Shown here: positions 35,311-46,922 of the stretch, piece after piece
How positions within the stretch are numbered: the first letter of the stretch is position 1
Layout of the letters: each line of letters starts with the position of its first letter
Assembly (NCBI GenBank): GCA_964057225.1
Contig: OZ059896.1
Coordinates: forward strand, 186,001-250,000
Direction: 5' to 3'
Length of the DNA: 64,000 bases
From: Auanema rhodensis
Taxonomy: Eukaryota > Nematoda > Chromadorea > Rhabditida > Rhabditidae
Position numbers and translations under genes: made by a program
Notes under the pieces: model-generated
Told to the model about the DNA's origin: nothing
The model's input: the letters and a program-made list of their open reading frames with translations, nothing else
The model's database searches: none

Positions 35311-36188
35311 AAAATTTGTTTTTAGACTAATATGGACATGGGGAATCTAATTTTGAAAACCGCATCTCTTTATCTTTCACGTGAAGCGAGTTACATACCA
35401 AGTGCACATCACGTGTACATTTAATTAGCATTAATTAAAGTTCACGTAAATTTCAAAGTCATGGTTACCATGAACCAATATCAATAAAAATTTGTTTTTG
35501 ACTAATATGGACATGGGGAATCTAATTTTGAAAACCGCATCTCTTTATCTTTCACGTGAAGCGAGTTACATACCAAGTGCACATCACGTGTACATTTAAT
35601 TAGCATAAATTAAAGTTCACGTAAATTTCAAAGTCATGGTTACCATGAACTAATATCAATAAAAATTTGTTTTTAGACTAATATGGACATGGGGAATCTA
35701 ATTTTGAAAACCGCATCTCTTTATCTTTCACGTGAAGCGAGTTACATACCAAGTGCACATCACGTGTACATTTAATTAGCATAAATTAAAGTTCACGTAA
35801 ATTTTAAAGTCATGGTTACCATGAACCAATATCAATAAAAATTTGTTTTTAGACTAATATGGACATGGGGAATCTAATTTTGAAAACCGCATCTCTTTAT
35901 CTTTTACGTGAAGCGAGTTACATACCAAGTGCACATCACGTGTACATTTAATTAGCATTAATTAAAGTTCACGTAAATTTCAAAGTCATGGTTACCATGA
36001 ACCAATATCAATAAAAATTTGTTTTTGACTAATATGGACATGGGGAATCTAATTTTGAAAACCGCATCTCTTTATCTTTCACGTGAAGCGAGTTACATAC
36101 CAAGTGCACATCACGTGAACATTTAATTAGCATAAATTAAAGTTCACGTAAATTTCAAAGTCATGGTTACCATGAACTAATATCAATA
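35311..36188 (+). repeat. Five-monomer cassette, eroded copy 8
   Basis: The order is kept (A122T; A14 deletion/AACT; plain; C68T+A122T; A14 deletion/AACT), but GTAAAC and T93G are absent. The third monomer has ATTTTAAAG and the fifth has CACGTGAAC. It is followed by GGACGTGGG. The losses suggest conversion by neighbouring monomers rather than a fresh copy. Confidence 0.75.
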
Positions 36189-36716
36189 AAAATTTGTTTT
36201 TAGACTAATATGGACGTGGGGAATCTAATTTTGAAAACCGCATCTCTTTATCTTTCACGTGAAGCGAGTTACATACCAAGTGCACATCACGTGTACATTT
36301 AATTAGCATAAATTAAAGTTCACGTAAATTTCAAAGTCATGGTTACCATGAACCAATATCAATAAAAATTTGTTTTTAGACTAATATGGACATGGGGAAT
36401 CTAATTTTGAAAACCGCATCTCTTTATCTTTCACGTGAAGCGAGTTACATACCAAGTGCACATCACGTGTACATTTAATTAGCATAAATTAAAGTTCACG
36501 GAAATTTCAAAGTCATGGTTACCATGAACCAATATCAATAAAAATTTGTTTTTAGACTAATATGGACATGGGGAATCTAATTTTGAAAACCGCATCTCTT
36601 TATCTTTCACGTGAAGCGAGTTACATACCAAGTGCACATCACGTGTACATTTAATTAGCATAAATTAAAGTTCACGTAAATTTCAAAGTCATGGTTACCA
36701 TGAAGCAATATCAATA

Positions 36717-37946
36717 AAAATTTGTTTTTAGACTAATATGGACATGGGGAATCTAATTTTGAAAACCGCATCTCTTTATCTTTCACGTGAAGCGAGTTAC
36801 ATACCAAGTGCACATCACGTGTACATTTAATTAGCATTAATTAAGTTCACGTAAATTTCAAAGTCATGGTTACCATGAACCAATATCAATAAAAATTTGT
36901 TTTTAGACTAATATGGACATGGGGAATCTAATTTTGAAAACCGCATCTCTTTATCTTTCACGTGAAGCGAGTTACATACCAAGTGCACATCACGTGTACA
37001 TTTAATTAGCATAAATTAAAGTTCACGTAAATTTCAAAGTCATGGTTACCATGAACTAATATTAATAAAAATTTGTTTTTAGACTAATATGGACATGGGG
37101 AATCTAATTTTGAAAACCGCATCTCTTTATCTTTCACGTGAAGCGAGTTACATACCAAGTGCACATCACGTGTACATTTAATTAGCATAAATTAAAGTTC
37201 ACGTAAATTTCAAAGTCATGGTTACCATGAACCAATATCAATAAAAATTTGTTTTTAGACTAATATGGACATGGGGAATCTAATTTTGAAAACCGCATCT
37301 CTTTATCTTTCACGTGAAGCGAGTTACATACCAAGTGCACATCACGTGTACATTTAATTAGCATAAATTAAAGTTCACGTAAATTTCAAAGTCATGGTTA
37401 CCATGAACCAATATCAATAAAAATTTGTTTTTAGACTAATATGGACATGGGGAATCTAATTTTGAAAACCGCATCTCTTTATCTTTCACGTGAAGCGAGT
37501 TACATACCAAGTGCACATCACGTGTACATTTAATTAGCATTAATTAAGTTCACGTAAATTTCAAAGTCATGGTTACCATGAACCAATATCAATAAAAATT
37601 TGTTTTTAGACTAATATGGACATGGGGAATCTAATTTTGAAAACCGCATCTCTTTATCTTTCACGTGAAGCGAGTTACATACCAAGTGCACATCACGTGT
37701 ACATTTAATTAGCATAAATTAAAGTTCACGTAAATTTCAAAGTCATGGTTACCATGAACTAATATTAATAAAAATTTGTTTTTAGACTAATATGGACATG
37801 GGGAATCTAATTTTGAAAACCGCATCTCTTTATCTTTCACGTGAAGCGAGTTACATACCAAGTGCACATCACGTGTACATTTAATTAGCATTAATTAAAG
37901 TTCACGTAAATTTCAAAGTCATGGTTACCATGAACCAATATCAATA
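36717..37946 (+). repeat. Last A122T monomers and first AATATTAAT junctions
   Basis: A pair (A122T with lost A, then AACT with an ATTAAT junction) occurs at 36717-37067 and again at 37420-37770, 703 bp apart, separated by two plain monomers. The A122T monomer at 37771 is the last one in the window. This is the transition into the right-hand zone. Confidence 0.75.
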
Positions 37947-38298
37947 AAAATTTGTTTTTAGACTAATATGGACATGGGGAATCTAATTTTGAAAACCGCA
38001 TCTCTTTATCTTTCACGTGAAGCGAGTTACATACCAAGTGCACATCACGTGTACATTTAATTAGCATAAATTAAAGTTCACGTAAATTTCAAAGTCATGG
38101 TTACCATGAAGCAATATCAATAAAAATTTGTTTTTAGACTAATATGGACATGGGGAATCTAATTTTGAAAACCGCATCTCTTTATCTTTCACGTGAAGCG
38201 AGTTACATACCATGTGCACATCACGTGTACATTTAATTAGCATAAATTAAAGTTCACGTAAATTTCAAAGTCATGGTTACCATGAAGCAATATCAATA

Positions 38299-38650
38299 AA
38301 AATTTGTTTTTAGACTAATATGGACATGGGGAATCTAATTTTGAAAACCGCATCTCTTTATCTTTCACGTGAAGCGAGTTACATACCAAGTGCACATCAC
38401 GTGTACATTTAATTAGCATAAATTAAAGTTCACGTAAATTTCAAAGTCATGGTTACAATGAACCAATATCAATAAAAATTTGTTTTTAGACTAATATGGA
38501 CATGGGGAATCTAATTTTGAAAACCGCATTTCTTTATCTTTCACGTGAAGCGAGTTACATACCAAGAGCACATCACGTGTACATTTAATTAGCATAAATT
38601 AAAGTTCACGTAAATTTCAAAGTCATGGTTACCATGAAGCAATATCAATA
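38299..38650 (+). repeat. Isolated ACAATG / CATTTCT+T93A pair
   Basis: These two monomers carry the marker pair found at 17198, 19660, 23531 and 25817, but here without the T93A+A122T monomer that precedes them elsewhere, and about 12 kb from the nearest other copy. The monomer before (38123) has a private CATGTGCAC. This is either a relic of the central zone or a conversion tract. Confidence 0.72.
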
Positions 38651-38826
38651 AAAATTTGTTTTTAGACTAATATGGACATGGGGAATCTAATTTTGAAAAC
38701 CGCATCTCTTTATCTTTCACGTGAAGCGAGTTACATACCAAGTGCACATCACGTGTACATTTAATTAGCATAAATTAAAGTTCACGTAAATTTCAAAGTC
38801 ATGGTTACCATGAACCAATATCAATA

Positions 38827-39354
38827 AAAATTTGTTTTTAGACTAATATGGACATGGGGAATCTAATTTTGAAAACCGCATCTCTTTATCTTTCACGTGA
38901 AGCGAGTTACATACCAAGTGCACATCACGTGTACATTTAATTAGCATAAATTAAAGTTCACGTAAATTTCAAAGTCATGGTTACCATGAACTAATATTAA
39001 TAAAAATTTGTTTTTAGACTAATATGGACATGGGGAATCTAATTTTGAAAACCGCATCTCTTTATCTTTCACGTGAAGCAAGTTACATACCAAGTGCACA
39101 TCACGTGTACAATTAATTAGCATAAATTAAAGTTCACGTAAATTTCAAAGTCATGGTTACCATGAACCAATATCAATAAAAATTTGTTTTTAGACTAATA
39201 TGGACATGGGGAATCTAATTTTGAAAACCGCATCTCTTTATCTTTCACGTGAAGCGAGTTACATACCAAGTGCACATCACGTGTACATTTAATTAGCATA
39301 AATTAAAGTTCACGTAAATTTCAAAGTCATGGTTACCATGCACCAATATCAATA
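38827..39354 (+). repeat. 3-monomer repeat unit (528 bp)
   Basis: AACT with ATTAAT junction; GAAGCAAGT+ACAATTAATT (T110A); plain/CACC. The same three start the 8-monomer unit at 39355, so this is either a tandem triplication seed or a truncated 8-mer. Confidence 0.8.
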
Positions 39355-40762
39355 AAAATTTGTTTTTAGACTAATATGGACATGGGGAATCTAATTTTGA
39401 AAACCGCATCTCTTTATCTTTCACGTGAAGCGAGTTACATACCAAGTGCACATCACGTGTACATTTAATTAGCATAAATTAAAGTTCACGTAAATTTCAA
39501 AGTCATGGTTACCATGAACTAATATTAATAAAAATTTGTTTTTAGACTAATATGGACATGGGGAATCTAATTTTGAAAACCGCATCTCTTTATCTTTCAC
39601 GTGAAGCAAGTTACATACCAAGTGCACATCACGTGTACAATTAATTAGCATAAATTAAAGTTCACGTAAATTTCAAAGTCATGGTTACCATGAACCAATA
39701 TCAATAAAAATTTGTTTTTAGACTAATATGGACATGGGGAATCTAATTTTGAAAACCGCATCTCTTTATCTTTCACGTGAAGCGAGTTACATACCAAGTG
39801 CACATCACGTGTACATTTAATTAGCATAAATTAAAGTTCACGTAAATTTCAAAGTCATGGTTACCATGCACCAATATCAATAAAAATTTGTTTTTAGACT
39901 AATATGGACATGGGGAATCTAATTTTGAAAACCGCATCTCTTTATCTTTCACGTGAAGCGAGTTACATACCAAGTGCACATCACGTGTACATTTAATTAG
40001 CATAAATTAAAGTTCACGTAAATTTCAAAGTCATGGTTACCATGAACCAATATCAATAAAAATTTGTTTTTAGACTAATATGGACATGGGGAATCTAATT
40101 TTGAAAACCGCATCTCTTTATCTTTCACGTGAAGCGAGTTACATACCAAGTGCACATCACGTGTACATTTAATTAGCATAAATTAAAGTTCACGTAAATT
40201 TCAAAGTCATGGTTACCATGAACCAATATCAATAAAAATTTGTTTTTAGACTAATATGGACATGGGGAATCTAATTTTGAAAACCGCATCTCTTTATCTT
40301 TCACGTGAAGCGAGTTACATACCAAGTGCACATCACGTGTACATTTAATTAGCATAAATTAAAGTTCACGTAAATTTCAAAGTCATGGTTACCATGTACC
40401 AATATCAATAAAAATTTGTTTTTAGACTAATATGGACATGGGGAATCTAATTTTGAAAACCGCATCTCTTTATCTTTCACGTGAAGCGAGTTACATACCA
40501 AGTGCACATCACGTGTACATTTAATTAGCATAAATTAAAGTTCACGTAAATTTCAAAGTCATGGTTACCATGCACCAATATCAATAAAAATTTGTTTTTA
40601 GACTAATATGGACATGGGGAATCTAATTTTGAAAACCGCATCTCTTTATCTTTCACGTGAAGCGAGTTACATACCAAGTGCACATCACGTGTACATTTAA
40701 TTAGCATAAATTAAAGTTCACGTAAATTTCAAAGTCATGGTTACCATGAAGCAATATCAATA
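39355..40762 (+). repeat. 8-monomer higher-order repeat, copy 1 (1408 bp)
   Basis: Endings in order: AACT/ATTAAT; AACC in a monomer with GAAGCAAGT and T110A; CACC; AACC; AACC; TACC; CACC; AAGC. The TACC junction first appears here and is restricted to 40.4-44.1 kb. Confidence 0.87.
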
Positions 40763-42170
40763 AAAATTTGTTTTTAGACTAATATGGACATGGGGAATCT
40801 AATTTTGAAAACCGCATCTCTTTATCTTTCACGTGAAGCGAGTTACATACCAAGTGCACATCACGTGTACATTTAATTAGCATAAATTAAAGTTCACGTA
40901 AATTTCAAAGTCATGGTTACCATGAATTAATATTAATAAAAATTTGTTTTTAGACTAATATGGACATGGGGAATCTAATTTTGAAAACCGCATCTCTTTA
41001 TCTTTCACGTGAAGCAAGTTACATACCAAGTGCACATCACGTGTACAATTAATTAGCATAAATTAAAGTTCACGTAAATTTCAAAGTCATGGTTACCATG
41101 AACCAATATCAATAAAAATTTGTTTTTAGACTAATATGGACATGGGGAATCTAATTTTGAAAACCGCATCTCTTTATCTTTCACGTGAAGCGAGTTACAT
41201 ACCAAGTGCACATCACGTGTACATTTAATTAGCATAAATTAAAGTTCACGTAAATTTCAAAGTCATGGTTACCATGCACCAATATCAATAAAAATTTGTT
41301 TTTAGACTAATATGGACATGGGGAATCTAATTTTGAAAACCGCATCTCTTTATCTTTCACGTGAAGCGAGTTACATACCAAGTGCACATCACGTGTACAT
41401 TTAATTAGCATAAATTAAAGTTCACGTAAATTTCAAAGTCATGGTTACCATGAACCAATATCAATAAAAATTTGTTTTTAGACTAATATGGACATGGGGA
41501 ATCTAATTTTGAAAACCGCATCTCTTTATCTTTCACGTGAAGCGAGTTACATACCAAGTGCACATCACGTGTACATTTAATTAGCATAAATTAAAGTTCA
41601 CGTAAATTTCAAAGTCATGGTTACCATGAACCAATATCAATAAAAATTTGTTTTTAGACTAATATGGACATGGGGAATCTAATTTTGAAAACCGCATCTC
41701 TTTATCTTTCACGTGAAGCGAGTTACATACCAAGTGCACATCACGTGTACATTTAATTAGCATAAATTAAAGTTCACGTAAATTTCAAAGTCATGGTTAC
41801 CATGTACCAATATCAATAAAAATTTGTTTTTAGACTAATATGGACATGGGGAATCTAATTTTGAAAACCGCATCTCTTTATCTTTCACGTGAAGCGAGTT
41901 ACATACCAAGTGCACATCACGTGTACATTTAATTAGCATAAATTAAAGTTCACGTAAATTTCAAAGTCATGGTTACCATGCACCAATATCAATAAAAATT
42001 TGTTTTTAGACTAATATGGACATGGGGAATCTAATTTTGAAAACCGCATCTCTTTATCTTTCACGTGAAGCGAGTTACATACCAAGTGCACATCACGTGT
42101 ACATTTAATTAGCATAAATTAAAGTTCACGTAAATTTCAAAGTCATGGTTACCATGAAGCAATATCAATA
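40763..42170 (+). repeat. 8-monomer higher-order repeat, copy 2 (1408 bp)
   Basis: Same eight monomers as 39355-40762. The visible difference is the first junction, AATT instead of AACT. Confidence 0.87.
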
Positions 42171-42522
42171 AAAATTTGTTTTTAGACTAATATGGACATG
42201 GGGAATCTAATTTTGAAAACCGCATCTCTTTATCTTTCACGTGAAGCGAGTTACATACCAAGTGCACATCACGTGTACATTTAATTAGCATAAATTAAAG
42301 TTCACGTAAATTTCAAAGTCATGGTTACCATGCACCAATATCAATAAAAATTTGTTTTTAGACTAATATGGACATGGGGAATCTAATTTTGAAAACCGCA
42401 TCTCTTTATCTTTCACGTGAAGCGAGTTACATACCAAGTGCACATCACGTGTACATTTAATTAGCATAAATTAAAGTTCACGTAAATTTCAAAGTCATGG
42501 TTACCATGAACCAATATTAATA

Positions 42523-44634
42523 AAAATTTGTTTTTAGACTAATATGGACATGAGGAATCTAATTTTGAAAACCGCATCTCTTTATCTTTCACGTGAAGCG
42601 AGTTACATACCAAGTGCACATCACGTGTACATTTAATTAGCATAAATTAAAGTTCACGTAAATTTCAAAGTCATGGTTACCATTCACCAATATCAATAAA
42701 AATTTGTTTTTAGACTAATATGGACATGGGGAATCTAATTTTGAAAACCGCATCTCTTTATCTTTCACGTGAAGCGAGTTACATACCAAGTGCACATCAC
42801 GTGTACATTTAATTAGCATAAATTAAAGTTCACGTAAATTTCAAAGTCATGGTTACCATGAACCAATATCAATAAAAATTTGTTTTTAGACTAATATGGA
42901 CATGGGGAATCTAATTTTGAAAACCGCATCTCTTTATCTTTCACGTGAAGCGAGTTACATACCAAGTGCACATCACGTGTACATTTAATTAGCATAAATT
43001 AAAGTTCACGTAAATTTCAAAGTCATGGTTACCATGAACCAATATCAATAAAAATTTGTTTTTAGACTAATATGGACATGGGGAATCTAATTTTGAAAAC
43101 CGCATCTCTTTATCTTTCACGTGAAGCGAGTTACATACCAAGTGCACATCACGTGTACATTTAATTAGCATAAATTAAAGTTCACGTAAATTTCAAAGTC
43201 ATGGTTACCATGTACCAATATCAATAAAAATTTGTTTTTAGACTAATATGGACATGGGGAATCTAATTTTGAAAACCGCATCTCTTTATCTTTCACGTGA
43301 AGCGAGTTACATACCAAGTGCACATCACGTGTACATTTAATTAGCATAAATTAAAGTTCACGTAAATTTCAAAGTCATGGTTACCATGCACCAATATCAA
43401 TAAAAATTTGTTTTTAGACTAATATGGACATGGGGAATCTAATTTTGAAAACCGCATCTCTTTATCTTTCACGTGAAGCGAGTTACATACCAAGTGCACA
43501 TCACGTGTACATTTAATTAGCATAAATTAAAGTTCACGTAAATTTCAAAGTCATGGTTACCATGCACCAATATCAATAAAAATTTGTTTTTAGACTAATA
43601 TGGACATGAGGAATCTAATTTTGAAAACCGCATCTCTTCATCTTTCACGTGAAGCGAGTTACATACCAAGTGCACATCACGTGTACATTTAATTAGCATA
43701 AATTAAAGTTCACGTAAATTTCAAAGTCATGGTTACCATTCACCAATATCAATAAAAATTTGTTTTTAGACTAATATGGACATGGGGAATCTAATTTTGA
43801 AAACCGCATCTCTTTATCTTTCACGTGAAGCGAGTTACATACCAAGTGCACATCACGTGTACATTTAATTAGCATAAATTAAAGTTCACGTAAATTTCAA
43901 AGTCATGGTTACCATGAACCAATATCAATAAAAATTTGTTTTTAGACTAATATGGACATGGGGAATCTAATTTTGAAAACCGCATCTCTTTATCTTTCAC
44001 GTGAAGCGAGTTACATACCAAGTGCACATCACGTGTACATTTAATTAGCATAAATTAAAGTTCACGTAAATTTCAAAGTCATGGTTACCATGTACCAATA
44101 TCTATAAAAATTTGTTTTTAGACTAATATGGACATGGGGAATCTAATTTTGAAAACCGCATCTCTTTATCTTTCACGTGAAGCGAGTTACATACCAAGTG
44201 CACATCACGTGTACATTTAATTAGCATAAATTAAAGTTCACGTAAATTTCAAAGTCATGGTTACCATGCACCAATATCAATAAAAATTTGTTTTTAGACT
44301 AATATGGACATGGGGAATCTAATTTTGAAAACCGCATCTCTTTATCTTTCACGTGAAGCGAGTTACATACCAAGTGCACATCACGTGTACATTTAATTAG
44401 CATAAATTAAAGTTCACGTAAATTTCAAAGTCATGGTTACCATGCACCAATATCAATAAAAATTTGTTTTTAGACTAATATGGACATGGGGAATCTAATT
44501 TTGAAAACCGCATCTCTTTATCTTTCACGTGAAGCGAGTTACATACCAAGTGCACATCACGTGTACATTTAATTAGCATAAATTAAAGTTCACGTAAATT
44601 TCAAAGTCATGGTTACCATGAACCAATATTAATA
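42523..44634 (+). repeat. 6-monomer repeat (1056 bp), two ragged copies
   Basis: CATGAGG monomers with the ACCATTCACC junction recur at 42523, 43579 and 44635, each 1056 bp apart. The monomers between follow AACC, (AACC), TACC, CACC, CACC, with an AACC/ATTAAT monomer before the CATGAGG monomer in two of the three cases (42347 and 44459). The 43579 and 44635 monomers add T61C, and 43931 ends in a private ATCTATAAA. The copies are the same length but not the same monomer set, so they arose by more than one exchange. Confidence 0.75.
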
Positions 44635-45514
44635 AAAATTTGTTTTTAGACTAATATGGACATGAGGAATCTAATTTTGAAAACCGCATCTCTTCATCTT
44701 TCACGTGAAGCGAGTTACATACCAAGTGCACATCACGTGTACATTTAATTAGCATAAATTAAAGTTCACGTAAATTTCAAAGTCATGGTTACCATTCACC
44801 AATATCAATAAAAATTTGTTTTTAGACTAATATGGACATGGGGAATCTAATTTTGAAAACCGCATCTCTTTATCTTTCACGTGAAGCGAGTTACATACCA
44901 AGTGCACATCACGTGTACATTTAATTAGCATAAATTAAAGTTCACGTAAATTTCAAAGTCATGGTTACCATGCACCAATATCAATAAAAATTTGTTTTTA
45001 GACTAATATGGACATGGGGAATCTAATTTTGAAAACCGCATCTCTTTATCTTTCACGTGAAGCGAGTTACATACCAAGTGCACATCACGTGTACATTTAA
45101 TTAGCATAAATTAAAGTTCACGTAAATTTCAAAGTCATGGTTACCATGAACTAATATCAATAAAAATTTGTTTTTAGACTAATATGGACATGGGGAATCT
45201 AATTTTGAAAACCGCATCTCTTTATCTTTCACGTGAAGCGAGTTACATACCAAGTGCACATCACGTGTACATTTAATTAGCATAAATTAAAGTTCACGTA
45301 AATTTCAAAGTCATGGTTACCATGAACCAATATCAATAAAAATTTGTTTTTAGACTAATATGGACATGGGGAATCTAATTTTGAAAACCGCATCTCTTTA
45401 TCTTTCACGTGAAGCGAGTTACATACCAAGTGCACATCACGTGTACATTTAATTAGCATAAATTAAAGTTCACGTAAATTTCAAAGTCATGGTTACCATG
45501 AAGCAATATCAATA
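44635..45514 (+). repeat. Linker of five monomers at zone boundary
   Basis: Starts with the third CATGAGG+T61C/ATTCACC monomer, then CACC, AACT, AACC and AAGC endings. No larger repeat unit is evident here. It separates the TACC zone from the 4-monomer repeat. Confidence 0.65.
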
Positions 45515-46218
45515 AAAATTTGTTTTTAGACTAATATGGACATGGGGAATCTAATTTCGAAAACCGCATCTCTTTATCTTTCACGTGAAGCGAGTTACAT
45601 ACCAAGTGCACATCACGTGTACATTTAATTAGCATAAATTAAAGTTCACGTTAATTTCAAAGTCATGGTTACCATGAACCAATATCAATGAAAATTTGTT
45701 TTTAGACTAATATGGACATGGGGAATCTAATTTTGAAAACCGCATCTCTTTATCTTTCACGTGAAGCGAGTTACATACCAAGTGCACATCACGTGTACAT
45801 TTAATTAGCATAAATTAAAGTTCACGTAAATTTCAAAGTCATGGTTACCATGAACTAATATCAATAAAAATTTGTTTTTAGACTAATATGGACATGGGGA
45901 ATCTAATTTTGAAAACCGCATCTCTTTATCTTTCACGTGAAGCGAGTTACATACCAAGTGCACATCACGTGTACATTTAATTAGCATAAATTAAAGTTCA
46001 CGTAAATTTCAAAGTCATGGTTACCATGAACTAATATCAATAAAAATTTGTTTTTAGACTAATATGGACATGGGGAATCTAATTTTGAAAACCGCATCTC
46101 TTTATCTTTCACGTGAAGCGAGTTACATACCAAGTGCACATCACGTGTACATTTAATTAGCATAAATTAAAGTTCACGTAAATTTCAAAGTCATGGTTAC
46201 CATGAAGCAATATCAATA
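45515..46218 (+). repeat. 4-monomer higher-order repeat, copy 1 (704 bp)
   Basis: The first monomer has TTTCGAAAAC and CACGTTAAT and ends AACC with a GAAAA junction; then AACT, AACT and AAGC endings follow. The same four follow at 46219. The TTTCGAAAAC change introduces a CpG and is found only in these two places. Confidence 0.87.
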
Positions 46219-46922
46219 AAAATTTGTTTTTAGACTAATATGGACATGGGGAATCTAATTTCGAAAACCGCATCTCTTTATCTTTCACGTGAAGCGAGTT
46301 ACATACCAAGTGCACATCACGTGTACATTTAATTAGCATAAATTAAAGTTCACGTTAATTTCAAAGTCATGGTTACCATGAACCAATATCAATGAAAATT
46401 TGTTTTCAGACTAATATGGACATGGGGAATCTAATTTTGAAAACCGCATCTCTTTATCTTTCACGTGAAGCGAGTTACATACCAAGTGCACATCACGTGT
46501 ACATTTAATTAGCATAAATTAAAGTTCACGTAAATTTCAAAGTCATGGTTACCATGAACTAATATCAATAAAAATTTGTTTTTAGACTAATATGGACATG
46601 GGGAATCTAATTTTGAAAACCGCATCTCTTTATCTTTCACGTGAAGCGAGTTACATACCAAGTGCACATCACGTGTACATTTAATTAGCATAAATTAAAG
46701 TTCACGTAAATTTCAAAGTCATGGTTACCATGAACTAATATCAATAAAAATTTGTTTTTAGACTAATATGGACATGGGGAATCTAATTTTGAAAACCGCA
46801 TCTCTTTATCTTTCACGTGAAGCGAGTTACATACCAAGTGCACATCACGTGTACATTTAATTAGCATAAATTAAAGTTCACGTAAATTTCAAAGTCATGG
46901 TTACCATGAAGCAATATCAATA
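46219..46922 (+). repeat. 4-monomer higher-order repeat, copy 2
   Basis: Same order as copy 1, with one private change (GTTTTCAGAC in the second monomer, near 46406). Confidence 0.87.
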
